Position numbers and translations under genes: made by a program. A stretch of DNA of 64,000 bases, from positions 1 to 64,000 of the forward strand of contig CAJNOI010000220.1 of the NCBI GenBank assembly GCA_905250115.1, in the 5' to 3' direction. This stretch comes from Adineta steineri. Lineage: Eukaryota > Rotifera > Eurotatoria > Adinetida > Adinetidae. The notes beneath the pieces are model-generated. The model did no database searches and was not told the origin of the DNA. It saw only the letters and a program-made list of their open reading frames with translations. Shown here one piece after another: positions 62,097-64,000 of this stretch (positions within the stretch are counted from its first letter, which is position 1; each line of letters opens with the position of its first letter).

Positions 62097-64000
62097 ATGG
62101 GTCCAAAACGAGCTGATAATGCTACTAAAGGAAGTAAAGCATCTCAAGGTAATATTATTCCATTAATTACGCTCCCGACTGACCCGACAACAGAGCAAGG
62201 TTTTTATATTTCTTTACATGTTTTTATTACTATATATGTATTATCAATTTACAGTAGAATCTCAACAATGTGTAGGAAAATTCGCTGTGGATTTAGAACT
62301 ATGTTGTCGTGAACCACCTCCAGCGTATCCTGTTCCTATTCCTGTTTATATTCGTGGTCAATCACGAGCACCACCACCACCGCCGCCGCCACCACCACAA
62401 ATATCTTCACAAATCCTGTTACAACCATCACAAAGTCAAATGCAACAACATTCTGGAACACATTCGGGAACATCAATTACTCCATTATTAATGGGAACGA
62501 TTACTGAAGAACAGTTATCATCTACGGGAAAGAAAACATCTCGTTCAAGACTTGCTTCTGTTGCTCCTAGTGGAGTTTTCGTAGGAGCAGCAGGCATCGA
62601 AAGTGAGAGTAGACCACTTAGTGTTTTAGGTATATTGATTTGTTTGTTTTTTATATTTATAATTCAATCATTTCTCATTTATAGAAGAAGAACCACTAAA
62701 AATATCTCCATCACCCTATAAAACTTTTCATTTAATTGATGATATTGATTTCTTTCGTCCGAAATTATTGACAGATATAGTAAGCAATGAAACTGATTCT
62801 ATCGATCAAATTACAACTCTTTATATGAAAGGTATGTTTTGTTTTCTTTGTTGATCTTATATTTCATTTTCAATATAATTATTCTATTCAGCTTGGCAAC
62901 TTGATCAACATTTTATTGATATTTTAAAAAGAGTTCTTCCGTTACAAGAACAATTACATACACTCAAGTAACGTCTTTTTTTTTCTTATTCTGTATTAAT
63001 TTTATTAAAAATATCTTTCTCTCTCCATAGTTTCAATTTTGTTGGTCTTAATCAACAGACATTTTCTGGATTTGTTGAATTATGTCAAGGAATAAAAAAT
63101 TTAAAGTAAGTTCTTCTTTTTCTTCTTGTCGATTTATACTAATCGATTACATACTTTAGTAAATTTACCGTAAGCATTGTTAAATAAAAGAATATTACAT
63201 AATTGAAAAGAAAGGTTAAAGAAATCTATTTTATTAATCGTTTTAGAAGTGTTTCACTCGATGGAAATCCATTAGCATCAGAATATTTTCATCTTTTAAT
63301 TGAAAATGATGATTCAAAGTAAAATATTTCCTTCATAGATTTAACCTTTATTGAACATTATTTCAATAGAATTCTGAATTTATCTCTTCGTTTCTGTAAT
63401 ATTACTGATACAAATGCTGAACGACTTGCCAATGCTCTTGGAAATATGTCAAAACAAAATTGGAAATTATTAACACTTAATCTAAGTGGAAATCAAATTG
63501 GTGATAATGGTGGAAAATCATTTGCAACAGTAAATAATAAAATAATTTTTTCAATCAATAAATATCTTTTCTTAGGCATTACGATATAATCGAACGTTGA
63601 TATCTCTTAATCTTTCGTCTAATTTTCTTACTGATAAAAGTGGAATTCTTTTAGCATTAGTAAGTATTTTATTATAATTATAAAATTTGATGTTTTTTAC
63701 AAATTTCTTTAGATATGAATAGGGGTAGGTTTTTCCTTTAGTTTTTCTTACTAATTTTGTGGACATTGTTTGATAGAAAAACAAAATAATTCATGTGTGT
63801 ATTTTATCAAACATAGTTTAAAATACTTACATGTGTTCTCACAGTTTTAAAAATATTTGCTTCTTTTTTTTATTTGAAAAAATTATTTGTTTATTTTTGT
63901 GTTAATGAAATTTAGTTTATCTCAAAAAAAAAACTAATTTAATATTATAATTAGGTTCTTCGAAAAATTGTTCTTACACAAGAAGAAATTGTTCATCGTC
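62097..64000 (+). CDS. LRRC71: LRRC71, leucine-rich-repeat protein (cut by right edge)
   Basis: The start is ATG at 62097 (MGPKRADNATKGSKASQG). Exons 62097-62199 and 62255-62629 lead on through several short exons to the window end. A conserved segment CVGKFAVDLELCC is followed by a proline run (PPPPPPPPP), then FFRPKLLTDIV, TLYMKAWQLDQHFIDILKRV then LPLQEQLHTL, and leucine-rich repeats: FNFVGLNQQTFSGFVELC, SVSLDGNPL, ILNLSLRFCNITDTNAERLA, LLTLNLSGNQIGDNGGKSFA and LISLNLSSNFLTDKSGILLA. The last visible exon reads VLRKIVLTQEEIVHR. The FFRP...W and VLRxxxLTxxE phrases are those of LRRC71, a protein of ciliated cells. A 290-base AT-rich intron (about 63661-63953), unusually long for this gene, precedes the last visible exon. 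Confidence 0.9.

Noticed and set aside
62218-62721. Long continuous frame through the LRRC71 introns
   Set aside because: The real product follows splice sites at 62199/62255 and 62629. The frame only appears continuous because a short intron lacks a stop in that frame.

Overview
The window is animal nuclear DNA that is strongly AT-rich. Genes are compact, most introns are 45-70 bases with GT..AG ends, and the products are typical metazoan ones (SEC31, PAK, UBASH3, FEM1, RNF10, LRRC71). The best guess is a bdelloid rotifer, perhaps near Rotaria. That guess rests on base composition and intron size, on an F-box/leucine-rich gene and a divergent rhodopsin-like receptor of kinds that bdelloids carry in quantity, on non-metazoan-looking enzymes among ordinary animal genes, and on TGTGGG-like motifs. 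It is inference, since no search was run. Exons were joined by hand. For almost every multi-exon model the summed exon lengths are a multiple of three and splice sites agree with the reading frame.

Layout. 1-2410 (minus): a SEC31 gene cut by the left edge, with a BRI3-like gene just upstream of it. 2818-4298 (plus): an SDR16C-type dehydrogenase sharing a 407-base divergent promoter with BRI3. 5088-6579 (minus): a CDK1/2-like kinase. 8616-9497 (plus): a rhodopsin-like receptor. 9939-10537 (minus): a broken isochorismatase-family hydrolase. 11304-14154 (minus): a large membrane protein of unknown family. 14807-15892 (minus): a PAQR receptor. 15893-20230: a gene-poor stretch. 20231-22490 (plus): an unrecognised protein with a DSGIGS motif. 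22810-29264 (minus): two FEM1 paralogues flanking an iron-type alcohol dehydrogenase / maleylacetate reductase-like gene. 30413-33999 (minus): a carboxylic-acid-reductase-like A-PCP-R protein with a ZZ zinc finger at its front. 35308-36078 (minus): an unrecognised protein. 38008-40457 (minus): a p21-activated kinase. 41927-46283 (plus): UBASH3, holding a complete Myb/SANT-like gene in one intron. 46427-48279 (plus): an unrecognised acidic protein. 48797-49946 (minus): an MPS1/TTK-like kinase. 51629-52716 (plus): an F-box protein. 54708-55777 (minus): an RBR ubiquitin ligase. 57365-60597 (plus): RNF10. 60894-61383: a foldback transposon. 62097-64000 (plus): LRRC71, cut by the right edge.

Themes. 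Ubiquitin-related genes recur (two FEM1 CUL2 adaptors, F-box, RBR, RNF10, the UBA protein UBASH3), as do signalling kinases. Nothing suggests one pathway; this is an ordinary multi-function stretch. The most unusual items are the ZZ-A-PCP-R fusion, the gene nested in the UBASH3 SH3-region intron with its GC-AG intron, a family of three short TGAGGGTGTG hairpins in long spacers, the foldback element, the intron difference between the FEM1 copies, the decayed isochorismatase, and tight same-strand gene pairs that might be co-transcribed and trans-spliced.
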